A stretch of DNA of 56,146 nt from Streptomyces sp. H39-S7 (GTDB lineage Bacteria > Actinomycetota > Actinomycetes > Streptomycetales > Streptomycetaceae): positions 1 to 56,146 of the forward strand of contig NZ_JAPVLU010000053.1 of NCBI RefSeq assembly GCF_027158205.1. Direction: 5' to 3'. This document shows positions 32,645 through 41,318 of this stretch, piece by piece. Within the stretch, counting starts at the first letter, position 1. Every line of letters begins with the position of its first letter. The translations under genes were made by a program, and so were the position numbers. The notes beneath the pieces were generated by a model that had not been told where the DNA came from, did no database searches, and saw only the letters and a list, made by a program, of their open reading frames with translations.

Positions 32645-34120
32645 ATGAAGGCAATCCGGTTCGGCACCGCCGTGCTCCTCGGGGCCTTGTGGACAACGTT
32701 GTCACCACCCGCGACCGCCTCACCGGAGGGTTCGTCCCTCCCTCCGGTGCAGGCCGTCCTGGCCTCCGTCTGCAACAAGTACTGCGACGGCCGCGACCCC
32801 GCCCTCGCCCCGCAGGACCGCGCACCCGTCACGGCGACCGTCCACTCCCGCGTCCTCACCCTGCACTTCGACGACCAGGACGCGATGGGCTGGGCGTCGA
32901 TCGACAACGGCAGCACCGGTGACGAGGTCTGGCTCGACCGGTCCTTCGACGGCGGCCGCAGCTGGGCCTCGGGCAGCCGGCTCGGGGACGCCACCGTGCC
33001 CGCCGGCCGGCGCGACCGGCGGACCCCGATGTACAACGTGGACGACTGGAACGCCCAGGGCGTCGGCGCCCTGCGCGCCTGCGGCAAGGCCGCCGACCGG
33101 GCGGACATCGCCTGCACCGCCTGGGCGCGCACCACCTGGAACGCGGGCGAGCGGCGGACCGCGGCGGCCACCGCGCAGATGCAGTTCTACAACCGCTCCA
33201 CCGGCCTGTTCGACACGACCGGCTGGTGGAACGCGGCGAACGCCCTGACCGCGCTCATCGACAACATGCGCGTGACCGGCATGGGGAGCTACACCTACGC
33301 CGTCGCGCGCACCTACGACCTGAACGTCAACGCCCGGGGCGGGCAGTTCCGCAACGAGTACCTCGACGACACCGGCTGGTGGGGGCTGGCGTGGGTGGCG
33401 GCTTACGACCTCACCGGCGACAGCCAGTATCTGAGCACCGCCCGCGCGGACGCCGACCACATGGCGGCGTACTGGGACGCCACCTGCGGAGGCGGGGTCT
33501 GGTGGAACACGTCCCGGACCACCAAGAACGCCATCCCGAACTCCCTCTACATCCAGCTCAACGCCGCGCTGCACAACCGGATCCCGGGCGACACCGGCTA
33601 CCTGCAGCGCGCCCAGGCCGGCTGGTCCTGGTTCCAGCGGACCGGCCTGGTCAACTCCTCGCACCTCGTCAATGACGGGATCAGTATGTCGACCTGCAAG
33701 AACAACGGCAGTACCGTCTGGTCCTACAACCAGGGCGTGCTCCTCGCAGGCCTCACCGAACTGCACCGCGCCACGAACGACCCGGCCCTCCTGGCCACCG
33801 CGCGGCAGATCGCCACCGCCGCGACGACGTCCACGTCCCTCAACACTGCTGACGGCATCCTCCGCGACCCCTGCGAGACGGGCGGCTGCGGCGCCGACGG
33901 GCCCTCCTTCAAGGGCGCGCACGTGCGCGGACTGGGCAGGCTCGACGCGGCGCTGCCCGACCACCCGTTCACCTCCTACCTGCGGCGGCAGGCGGACCGC
34001 GCCCACGCGGCCGACCGCAATCCACTGGACCAGTACGGCCTGCGCTGGTCGGGGCCCCTGGACTCGACGGACGCGGCGCGGCAGCAGAGCGCGCTCGACC
34101 TGATGAACGCGGCGTCATGA
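32645..34120 (+). CDS. Secreted GH76 alpha-1,6-mannanase
   Basis: This 491-aa protein begins with a signal peptide (MKAIRFGTAVLLGALWTTLS, cleavage near TAS) after a perfect GGAGG ribosome site. An N-terminal region to about 125 precedes the (alpha/alpha)6 barrel of glycoside hydrolase family 76, which cuts fungal-type alpha-1,6-mannan. The paired catalytic aspartates are in YLDDTGWWGLAW near residue 240, with CGGGVWWNTS, KNAIPNSLYIQL and WSYNQGVLLAGL as barrel signatures. Its stop overlaps the start of the SGNH hydrolase gene by ATGA. A CebR-like operator over the promoter suggests induction by oligosaccharides released from polysaccharide. Confidence 0.9.
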   Translation: MKAIRFGTAVLLGALWTTLSPPATASPEGSSLPPVQAVLASVCNKYCDGRDPALAPQDRAPVTATVHSRVLTLHFDDQDAMGWASIDNGSTGDEVWLDRSFDGGRSWASGSRLGDATVPAGRRDRRTPMYNVDDWNAQGVGALRACGKAADRADIACTAWARTTWNAGERRTAAATAQMQFYNRSTGLFDTTGWWNAANALTALIDNMRVTGMGSYTYAVARTYDLNVNARGGQFRNEYLDDTGWWGLAWVAAYDLTGDSQYLSTARADADHMAAYWDATCGGGVWWNTSRTTKNAIPNSLYIQLNAALHNRIPGDTGYLQRAQAGWSWFQRTGLVNSSHLVNDGISMSTCKNNGSTVWSYNQGVLLAGLTELHRATNDPALLATARQIATAATTSTSLNTADGILRDPCETGGCGADGPSFKGAHVRGLGRLDAALPDHPFTSYLRRQADRAHAADRNPLDQYGLRWSGPLDSTDAARQQSALDLMNAAS

Positions 34121-35358
34121 GGCCGCTCACCGGGAAGCGGCGGCTCGGCGCATTCCTGACCCTTCTCGGAGCCTTCGCCCTGGCCCTGCCGTCCTCCCTC
34201 GCCTGCGCGGCCGCGGCACCTGCCCCGCCCGTCCTGCGCGTGATGCCGCTGGGCGACTCGATCACCTGGGGCGCCGGCAGCGCCACGACCTCCTCGTACC
34301 GGCTGCCGCTGTGGAACCTGCTGGCCGGCCAGTCCCGCTACTCCGTGCGGTTCGTGGGATCCCAGGCGTCCGGCAGCCTGCCCGCCTTCTCCAACGAGGG
34401 GCACAGCGGCTACACGATCGACCAGATCCGCGGTGGTGTCGACGGCTGGCTGGCCGGGACGCGACCGGATGTCGTGCTGCTCCACATCGGGATCAACGAC
34501 CTGGACCGGAACCTCGACACCGCGCACGCCCCGGACCGGCTCACCGCGCTGGTCGACCGCGTCTTCGCCGACCGGCCCGGCATCACCGTCCTCGCCATGG
34601 GCCTCATCCCGGCCACCCCCGGTCTGGAGACGCAGACCGGCGTGTGCAACGCGCGGCTGCGGGCCCTCGCGAGCGCCGAGCAGCAGGCGGGGAAGAAGCT
34701 CCGGTACGTCGAGCCGCCCGCGCTGACCGCCGCGGAGCGGATCGACCGCCTGCACCCCAACGACGCCGGGTACCAGCGCATGGCACAGCCGTTCTACGCG
34801 GCGCTGGACCGCGCGTTCACCGATGGATGGGCGGTGGGCGGAGCGCCGTTGGGCGCGGGGACCGAGGCCGGCGGCGCCGGCAGGGTGCGCTGGGCCGACT
34901 TCGACGGCGACCGCAAGGCGGACTACCTCACCGTCGCGAGCGGCGGCGCCGTCTCCGTGCACCTCAACCGCGGAGGCGACGGACACGGCGGCTGGTCCGC
35001 CCTCGGCCAGATCGCCACCGGCCTCACCACCGACCCCACACGCGTGCGCTTCGCAGACTTCGACGGAGACGGCAGAGCCGACTACAGCGTGATCGCCGCG
35101 AGCGGTGCCGTCCAGACGTATCTCAACCGGGGCGGGGACGGACACAGCGGCTGGGTGTCGCTCGGCGGGATCGCGACGGGTCTGACCAGCGATGCCGCAC
35201 TGGTCTCCTTCGCCGACCTCACCGGAGTCGGAAACGCGGACTGCCTCCTCACCGAACCGGGCAGCAACGCGGCCGTTGCCTACGGCTGGATCGGGGGCGA
35301 TGGCCACGGCGGGTGGGTCGATCGGGGGCGGGTCTTCGCGGGGGTCCCCATCGGCTGA
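34117..35358 (+). CDS. Secreted SGNH/GDSL hydrolase with FG-GAP repeats
   Basis: This 413-aa exported protein has a signal peptide (to about residue 34) and an SGNH esterase domain. The nucleophile Ser is in PLGDSITWG near residue 48, the oxyanion Gly and Asn are in HIGINDLDR, and the acid/base pair is in DRLHPND near 210. From about 250 on, three FG-GAP/VCBS-like repeats occur, each with a calcium-loop motif (WADFDGDRKADYL, FADFDGDGRADYS, a weaker third). The enzyme probably removes acyl groups from polysaccharides. The ATGA overlap with the GH76 gene puts both under the same promoter. Confidence 0.9.
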   Translation: MRPLTGKRRLGAFLTLLGAFALALPSSLACAAAAPAPPVLRVMPLGDSITWGAGSATTSSYRLPLWNLLAGQSRYSVRFVGSQASGSLPAFSNEGHSGYTIDQIRGGVDGWLAGTRPDVVLLHIGINDLDRNLDTAHAPDRLTALVDRVFADRPGITVLAMGLIPATPGLETQTGVCNARLRALASAEQQAGKKLRYVEPPALTAAERIDRLHPNDAGYQRMAQPFYAALDRAFTDGWAVGGAPLGAGTEAGGAGRVRWADFDGDRKADYLTVASGGAVSVHLNRGGDGHGGWSALGQIATGLTTDPTRVRFADFDGDGRADYSVIAASGAVQTYLNRGGDGHSGWVSLGGIATGLTSDAALVSFADLTGVGNADCLLTEPGSNAAVAYGWIGGDGHGGWVDRGRVFAGVPIG

Positions 35359-35562
35359 CCCGCTCCCTCCGGTTCCGTCTTTCTGCCTGGTGATCACCAA
35401 GTTGACAGGAGGCGCGGAGGAGTTGACGATGAGTGACGCCCCCAAAGCCCGCGTGCCCGCGACCGGTTCAAGAGGTCTCGACGTCCACGTGATGGCGCGG
35501 GGCACCGTGCGGACACCGTTGCCTTTGGCGCGCCCGCCTTCATGAACTGTGTGGAGGAAACT

Positions 35563-36231
35563 GTGATATCCCAGCGCGGGCTGTTCGCCGCCACCGCAGC
35601 CGGAGCAGGCGCGCTTCTGCTCGCCACCGGTCCTGCCGCCGCCTGCAGCATCAGTGACTTCAGTGCGAACGCCGTGGCGGCGTGCGACACGAGCACCGGT
35701 GTGCCGATGGCCGCCGTCACGGTCACCGACAAGGACCCGTCCGGCACGCCGGCCGACGTCTCCGTGCTGCTCCGCATGGCGTCCGGCCTGCACGGGCCGG
35801 CCGTCGGCACCGTGCACATCGCCCATCCGACCGCCGCCGGGGTCACCCGGAAGATCCTCGTGCAGTGGCGTCCCGGCTACCAGTGGTACGTCCAGGTGAC
35901 GGCCGGAAACCTGGCCGGGGTCGACTTCGACGTCCTCCCCGTTTCTCCCGACACCGCCTGCGCGCTGCCCGCGCAGCCGACGACCGCGCCCGCGACCCCG
36001 TCGCGGACCCCTGCGCCCACCGCGACTCCGACGAAGGCCGCACCCGTCTCCGCGGCGCCCTCCACGACGCGTCCCGCCACGCCGTCCCCCTCGGACACCC
36101 CCACGACCGTCCTCGCGACGACCGGTGGCAGCGACAGCAAGACGATCGCCGTACTCGCCAGCGCGTTCCTCCTCGTGGGCGCCGGCGGGCTGTTCGTCCT
36201 GCGCCGCCGCGCCGACACGGGTCGCCACTGA
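35563..36231 (+). CDS. Sortase-anchored wall protein (LAXTG)
   Basis: This 222-aa protein starts at a GTG with GAGGA 4 bases upstream. A signal peptide (to about residue 27, GPAAACSIS) is followed by an Ig-like domain of about 100 residues, a Pro/Thr/Ala-rich wall-spanning stretch (about 130-180), and a C-terminal sorting signal: LATTG, a hydrophobic helix and the basic tail LRRRADTGRH. LAXTG is the class E sortase signal of Streptomyces. The Ig-like part resembles a carbohydrate or protein binding module, but I do not recognise it. It stands alone after the hydrolase pair. Confidence 0.85.
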   Translation: MISQRGLFAATAAGAGALLLATGPAAACSISDFSANAVAACDTSTGVPMAAVTVTDKDPSGTPADVSVLLRMASGLHGPAVGTVHIAHPTAAGVTRKILVQWRPGYQWYVQVTAGNLAGVDFDVLPVSPDTACALPAQPTTAPATPSRTPAPTATPTKAAPVSAAPSTTRPATPSPSDTPTTVLATTGGSDSKTIAVLASAFLLVGAGGLFVLRRRADTGRH

Positions 36232-36268
36232 CGCAGCGCCCTGCGGCGCGGGCAGGGCTCGACGCGGT

Positions 36269-36499
36269 TCAGGTCCCGGGCAGCCGTTCCTGTTCGACGT
36301 CGTTGGCGGCCGGGCGGGGCGCGCTGCGGGTGTCGAGCTTGTTCCGGCAGCCCTCGCCCAGACCCCACAGCCGGGATTCCGGATCGTTCAGCGGCCGCCC
36401 GCACAGCCGGCACAGGACGCGGGGGCGTCCGGCGACCGTCTCGTCGGCGGCGGCGAAGCCGGGCAGGGTCGCGGGGTCGGAGTCCGAGGCGGAGAACAT
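36269..36499 (-). CDS. Small zinc-ribbon protein (DUF6011-like)
   Basis: This 76-aa protein has a single zinc-finger-like motif, CRLCGRPLNDPESRLWGLGE followed by GCRNKL, in which three cysteines and the GxGxxC pattern fit the DUF6011 group of small actinobacterial proteins. Role unknown, possibly nucleic-acid binding. The ATG at 36499 is the best start; an in-frame upstream GTG at 36523 adds eight residues and neither has a strong ribosome site. Confidence 0.7.
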   Translation of the reverse strand: MFSASDSDPATLPGFAAADETVAGRPRVLCRLCGRPLNDPESRLWGLGEGCRNKLDTRSAPRPAANDVEQERLPGT

Positions 36500-36612
36500 A
36501 CGCCCAGGTCTACCAGCCCGCACCCCGGGAGACCCGCCGGGCCGGCCCGCGCGCGGCCGCCCGCCCGGTTACCCGGGCGGGCGGCACTGCTGCGGCGACG
36601 GGACCCGGGGGC

Positions 36613-37812
36613 CTAGTTGAAGGGGTCCAGGGTGATGTACGCCTGCTGCGGGTTCGAGTCATTGACCAGGGACTCGTGGTTGCCGACGTCGTCGAAGGCG
36701 AAGGCGTACGCCTTGCCGTCGACCATCTGCGCGTGGATCTTCCGGGCGAACTGGTTGGTCACCGCGTCCTGGTAGAAGCTCGCGGAGCTCGTGTCGGGCT
36801 GGTTCGCGTTCACGAGCAGCGTCGACCGGTTGTACGCCGCGCACAGGGTGCGGGAGATCGGGCCGCGCACCAGGTCGTTCGGTGCGTCCAGCAGCTTGTA
36901 GCAGCCGAAGATGCTGTCGGCGTCGGGCTTCTGGAAGGTGGTGACCACCGCGCCCGCGCTGTTGGTGAAGTTCATGACGTTGCCGGAGACCCTGCCGAAG
37001 TACTTGGTGTTCGGCTGGTCACCGAACGGCGTCACGGTCAGCGTGGAGCTCGCGTACTTGCTCCACACCCGGTTGATGTAGTCGTTCATCACGGTGGCCG
37101 GCAGGGCGCCGGACTCGATGCCGTGGCCGGGTGCGAGGGCGCGCAGCACGGTGCCGTCGGAGCGGGTCTGGATCAGGTTGGCCCAGCCGCCCGGTTGGCC
37201 GCGCAGCGCGCTGTAGAAGCCGTTGTACCCGCCGGCCTTGAGGTGGCCGGTGGACTTGGTCGAGCCGTTGGGGAGCTTGACGCCGACGGCGTAGGGGGCC
37301 GAGAACATGTCGACCTGGGTGCTGTTGATCCAGAGCCCGGAGTCGTTGAGCGTGTACTCGGACCAGTTGAAGAGGATGTTGTGGTTCGGGTCGGTGGGGT
37401 TCTGCACCGCGGGCTGCACCAGCCCGCCGAGGGCCAGTTTGAAGACGAGCTTCTGGCCGTAGGAGAAGTAGACCCGTCCGGAGAACTTCGGCATCCGGAG
37501 CGTGATCGACTTGCCGTTGGCCGGTCCCGCGATCGCGGCGTCCGGCGCCGGGGACGGCGGGTTGGCGCCGCCGGGCCAGGCGTGGAACGTGCCGCCGGCG
37601 TCGGCCCAGCCCTGCCGGCCCGTCGAGAGCTGGGTACCGAGGTTGTAGATGTAGATCTGCTCGCCGCGGCCGGAGTTGTTCGTGAAGGTGAGCGGAATCG
37701 TGTCGGGTATCGCCGCGCCGGCGGGCGCGATGGGCCCGATGGTGGCGAGGCCTGTGCCGATGACCGCCGCCGATATCAGCGACACCAACAGCTTCCATTT
37801 CTTGGCGAACAC
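36613..37812 (-). CDS. Secreted GH64 endo-beta-1,3-glucanase
   Basis: This 399-aa protein starts at a GTG with AAGGAG 6 bases upstream. A signal peptide (to about 33, PAGAAIP) precedes a thaumatin-like beta-barrel and mixed domain of glycoside hydrolase family 64, which releases laminaripentaose from beta-1,3-glucan. Family features are TFTNNSGRGEQIYIYNLG, RVYFSYGQKLVFKL, NWSEYTLNDSGLWINSTQVD and the C-terminal AFDDVGNHESLVNDSNPQ. The catalytic Glu/Asp pair lies in the ESG/MFSA region but was not checked by alignment. No carbohydrate-binding module is attached. The promoter holds a perfect CebR-like palindrome, matching the GH76 promoter. Confidence 0.92.
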   Translation of the reverse strand: MFAKKWKLLVSLISAAVIGTGLATIGPIAPAGAAIPDTIPLTFTNNSGRGEQIYIYNLGTQLSTGRQGWADAGGTFHAWPGGANPPSPAPDAAIAGPANGKSITLRMPKFSGRVYFSYGQKLVFKLALGGLVQPAVQNPTDPNHNILFNWSEYTLNDSGLWINSTQVDMFSAPYAVGVKLPNGSTKSTGHLKAGGYNGFYSALRGQPGGWANLIQTRSDGTVLRALAPGHGIESGALPATVMNDYINRVWSKYASSTLTVTPFGDQPNTKYFGRVSGNVMNFTNSAGAVVTTFQKPDADSIFGCYKLLDAPNDLVRGPISRTLCAAYNRSTLLVNANQPDTSSASFYQDAVTNQFARKIHAQMVDGKAYAFAFDDVGNHESLVNDSNPQQAYITLDPFN

Positions 37813-37916
37813 GCTTGGCTCCTTGCTGTACACACCACGTGGGGGGAGGTGCGGGAGTGGGGGGACATACGGCCACCTCTGACCGGCTCCCTGCCAGCTG
37901 GTCCGGACCATTCGGC

Positions 37917-37959
37917 CTGAGAGCGCTCTCAGAATGCGAGTCCGGAAGTTCCCTGTCAA
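37917..37959 (-). promoter_or_regulatory. GH64 promoter with perfect LacI/CebR-like operator
   Basis: On the minus strand TTGACA (37959-37954), 17 bases, then CATTCT (37936-37931) form the promoter. CTGAGAGCGCTCTCAG (37917-37932), a perfect 16-base palindrome, begins within the -10 element and covers the start point. The arrangement is the same as upstream of the GH76 gene. Confidence 0.75.
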
Positions 37960-38111
37960 CAGCCGGAACAGAAACTGCTCCACCTCTGACAACACCGACA
38001 ACACCGATGGAGTGGACCGGGTTTGACGAACAGCCAGGCCGGGACCGTACGGTCGACCCGGTCGTCGACGCGATCGACCCCTCGCCGAGCATCTATGAAG
38101 GAGCTGCACCC

Positions 38112-38948
38112 GTGGCCAAACCGATCGTCGGGATCCTGCACCCGGGCAGCATGGGTGCGGCCGTCGCCGCCCAGGCCGCGACCCACGCGGCGACCGTTCT
38201 GTGGTGCCCGGCCGGGCGCAGCGAGCGGACCGCGGCACGCGCCACCCGGTACGGGCTGGAACCGGTCGCGACATCCGCCGCGTTGCTGGAGCGCGCGGAC
38301 ATCGTCATCAGCCTGTGCCCGCCGGCGGCGGCCGAGGACGTCGCGCGGGAGGCCGGCGCGCACGGGTTCGAGGGCCTGTACCTGGAGGCCAACGCCATCT
38401 CGCCGCAACGCGTCGGCCGGATCGTGGGTCTGCTGCCGGAGGCGCTGGTCCTCGACGGCGCGGTGACCGGGACTCCCCCGTCCGGCGGTGAGGCGCCGAC
38501 ACTCTTCCTCTCGGGACCGGCGCCCGCGACGGCTGTCATGGAGAAGCTGTTCGCCGGAACGGACGTGGCCACCAAGGCACTCGGAAGCGAGGTCGGCCAG
38601 GCCTCCGCGCTCAAGCTCGCCTACGCGGGTCTTCGCAAGACGTCCCAGGTGATGGCCGCCCTGTCCTTCGGGATGGCTCAGGAGCACGGCGTCGGGCAGG
38701 AACTCCTCGCCCTCACGTCACGCCTCGCCGACTCCCCGCTCGCCGAACCGGGGCGCATCGCGGGAACGGCCGCCCGTGCCTGGCGCTGGGGGCCGGAGCT
38801 GGAGGAGGCCGCCGACCTGGCTTCCGCCGCCGGCCTGCCGGACGACATGCTGCGGGCCGCCGCCCGCACCCTGGCCCGTTGGAACGACAGCAAGGACGAC
38901 GATTCTCTCAGTACGGACGAGGCCCTGCGGATGCTGCGCCGTCCCTGA
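38112..38948 (+). CDS. NAD(P)-binding oxidoreductase, 6-phosphogluconate/hydroxyisobutyrate dehydrogenase-like
   Basis: This 278-aa protein has a Rossmann N-terminus (GILHPGSMGAAVA, residues 7-19) and a C-terminal helical domain of the DUF1932 type found in short 6-phosphogluconate-dehydrogenase-like proteins. LDGAVTGTPPSGGEAPTLFL is the substrate-side motif and LKLAYAGLRKTSQ the conserved helix with the catalytic Lys region. The GTG at 38112 has AAGGAG 8 bases upstream. The reaction is unknown. It stands alone, divergent from the GH64 gene. Confidence 0.85.
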   Translation: MAKPIVGILHPGSMGAAVAAQAATHAATVLWCPAGRSERTAARATRYGLEPVATSAALLERADIVISLCPPAAAEDVAREAGAHGFEGLYLEANAISPQRVGRIVGLLPEALVLDGAVTGTPPSGGEAPTLFLSGPAPATAVMEKLFAGTDVATKALGSEVGQASALKLAYAGLRKTSQVMAALSFGMAQEHGVGQELLALTSRLADSPLAEPGRIAGTAARAWRWGPELEEAADLASAAGLPDDMLRAAARTLARWNDSKDDDSLSTDEALRMLRRP

Positions 38949-39008
38949 CCGTCGTCGCGGGGCCGTGGACCGGACGGTCCGCGCATCCAGGTCGCCGGCC
39001 GGCCGGCC

Positions 39009-40502
39009 TCATCGCAGAGGGATCGTGAAGTCGTCCTCGACCGGTGGGGCGGCTTCCTGCTCGCGGTAGCCGGTGGCAGCGAAGCACCGGATCCGCAGGT
39101 CGTGCGGGGTGACGTCCAGGCGCAGGAAGCTCTTGAAGAACGGCGGGGCGTAGGTCGCGGCCCCCGGCGAGAGGACCCGGGTGTACACCTTGCGGACCGG
39201 AAGCCGGAACCAGGATCTGCCGTCGGGCCGGGAGGGCACCCCGAGAAGGGTGGCGACCAGCCGGGTGCGCAGGGTCACCGGCGCGTTCGTCGTGCGCGTC
39301 GCGGGGATGCCGAGCCGGCCGGCGATCACCGCGGACGCCTGCTCGGCGGTCAGGTCAAAGAAACGTTTCATGCGCAGCCGCCGGCCATAGAGCCCGCTGT
39401 AGAAGGCCAATGAGTCCCCCCGCAGCGGATAGCAGCGGAAGTCCTCCTCGGCCACACCGGCGACCGTGACCCGTGGGATGACATGGGTGGCGTGCATGAA
39501 CGCCCCACCGCCGCCGGAGACGATGTACTCGATCCTGCGACCGTCCACGTCCACCGGAAAGTGCTGGTAGTTGTGGATGTCGCCGCCGATGGCCGCGACG
39601 TAGTGGCAGTCCGCGTCGCGGACTATCTCGTCGACGGTGCCGCCGCCCTCGATGGCGCACGGGTGGTACTTGTCGTCCACGTAGATGGGTGAACCGGTCA
39701 CCAGGATCTTGGGCCGCGGGCCCTGGGAGACGCGGCGCAGCCACTCCCCCTGCTCCTGGTCGATCCCGCCCAGCAGCCCGGTGTCGATGCCGATGATGCG
39801 CAGCGGCCCCGAGTCGATGGCCCAGTACGGTCCGGGCTGCTCGCACTGCTGCGCGGGGGCCGACCGCAGCGACCGCGCCTCGTTCAGCCGCTGCTCGTCG
39901 GCGACTTCCGGGCTCTTCCACAGCAGCGACCGCCACCAGGCCGGCGACAGAAGCCTCGGGCGGCCGGCCGGGGGCAGCGCGAGCGCCTGGCAGAAGACCC
40001 GCATGAAGCCCGTCAGGCCGTCGTACCAGTCGTGGTTGCCGGGTATCGCGTAGATCGGCGCGTTGAGGTCCTGGTAGGGACGGAAGAACTTCGGGCCGTA
40101 GTCGTTGACGCTGCCGACGGGGTAGATCACGTCGCTGGACAGCACGGCGAACCGGGAGCCCTCGGCCGCTGTCAGCAGGCCGGGGACCACGGCGTACTGC
40201 GGGGCGTCGCCCTCGCCGGTGTCCGCGATGAGCATGAAGGAGTACGTCTCCGGGTCGTCCCGCGCGATGACGAGATCCGCGGGGACTCCGCGATCGCGCT
40301 GCCCGGACACCCAGCGCCGCCGCTGGTCGTTGGTCGGGTCGCCGAGGAGGGAGGCGAGCGGGCCGTTGCGGGCGCTCCACAGGGTCGCCGGATTCAGCCA
40401 CGAGAGCTTGCTGACCCGATCCGGCATCAGGCTCTCGAACCGGCCGAGCTCCTGGCCGTGCCATCCGGCACCGGTCGCTGAATCGCGCGAGGAAAGTGAC
40501 AC
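39009..40502 (-). CDS. Metallophosphoesterase
   Basis: This 497-aa protein has a calcineurin-like phosphoesterase domain. Metal-binding motifs are visible in order: IADTGEGD (near 93), GNHDWYDG (near 155) and IGGDIHNYQHF (near 305), with SPIYVDDK between. No signal peptide or membrane segment is seen. The C-terminal 130 residues form an extra domain I do not recognise (from about FFDLTAEQASAVIAGRLG). A GTG start at 40502 is used although its ribosome site is weak; ATG in SLMPDRVSK would remove about 25 residues. Substrate unknown. Confidence 0.85.
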   Translation of the reverse strand: MSLSSRDSATGAGWHGQELGRFESLMPDRVSKLSWLNPATLWSARNGPLASLLGDPTNDQRRRWVSGQRDRGVPADLVIARDDPETYSFMLIADTGEGDAPQYAVVPGLLTAAEGSRFAVLSSDVIYPVGSVNDYGPKFFRPYQDLNAPIYAIPGNHDWYDGLTGFMRVFCQALALPPAGRPRLLSPAWWRSLLWKSPEVADEQRLNEARSLRSAPAQQCEQPGPYWAIDSGPLRIIGIDTGLLGGIDQEQGEWLRRVSQGPRPKILVTGSPIYVDDKYHPCAIEGGGTVDEIVRDADCHYVAAIGGDIHNYQHFPVDVDGRRIEYIVSGGGGAFMHATHVIPRVTVAGVAEEDFRCYPLRGDSLAFYSGLYGRRLRMKRFFDLTAEQASAVIAGRLGIPATRTTNAPVTLRTRLVATLLGVPSRPDGRSWFRLPVRKVYTRVLSPGAATYAPPFFKSFLRLDVTPHDLRIRCFAATGYREQEAAPPVEDDFTIPLR

Positions 40503-40697
40503 CGGCGCACCCTAGCAACACCCCGTCGGGCCAACCGGTTTGGACCCCCGCCCCGATCCGCCCCGTCTCCGGTCCCGTCCCGCCTCCGGCCCGTTTCGTC
40601 GCACCCCCGTCCCGTCCCGCCGCAGCCGGGCGGCGCACCGGCGCGGGCGGCGTCCGGACGAGGTCCGGCCGGGCCCGCGCCCTGACTGCGGCAGCGG

Positions 40698-41171
40698 CTA
40701 CGCCTGGTCCGCGGCGGCGTGGATGGCCGCCACGTCCAGCTTCTTCATCCCCATGACCGCCGACATCGCCCGCTGGGCGCGGGCCGTGTCCGGGTTGTTC
40801 AGCAGCTCGACCATTCCGGTCGGGACGACCTGCCAGGACAGTCCGTAGCGGTCCTTCAGCCAGCCGCACGGACCCTCCTCCCCGCCTTCGGAGAGCTTGG
40901 ACCAGTAGTGGTCGATCTCCTTCTGGTCGGCACAGGTGATCATCAGGGAGACGGCCTCGGTGAACGGGAACTCGGGGCCGCCGTTGATCGCGATGTACTC
41001 CTGGCCGTCGAGCACGAAGCCGACCGTCAGTACCGTCCCGGCCTCCCGCGGGCCGGCCTCACCGTAGTGCGTGATGCTCGTGATCTCCGAGTTCGGGAAC
41101 ACGGAGACGTAGAAATTCGCAGCCTCTTCGCCCTCGGTGTCGAACCAGAGATTGGGGGTGATCCGCGGCAT
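40698..41171 (-). CDS. VOC-family (PhnB/UbiG-like) protein
   Basis: This 157-aa protein belongs to the vicinal-oxygen-chelate superfamily, PhnB/3-demethylubiquinone type. Signatures are ITPNLWFDTEGEEAANFYVS, INGGPEFPFTEAVSL and YGLSWQVVPTGMVELL. The ATG has GGAG 6 bases upstream. Such proteins are often small and of unknown substrate. It diverges from the amidohydrolase gene. Confidence 0.9.
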   Translation of the reverse strand: MPRITPNLWFDTEGEEAANFYVSVFPNSEITSITHYGEAGPREAGTVLTVGFVLDGQEYIAINGGPEFPFTEAVSLMITCADQKEIDHYWSKLSEGGEEGPCGWLKDRYGLSWQVVPTGMVELLNNPDTARAQRAMSAVMGMKKLDVAAIHAAADQA

Positions 41172-41318
41172 GGCGCTCTCCTCGCTTCGTGGGTGTTCTG
41201 CCCTGCTCCTGTACAGACCGTCGCACCGGTCGAAAGTCATCGCCACCGCGCGAGAAATCCGGGAGAGCCGGCGGCGAGGATGGGAGCACCGATGCCGCCA
41301 GGAGTCCCAGGAGATGCC

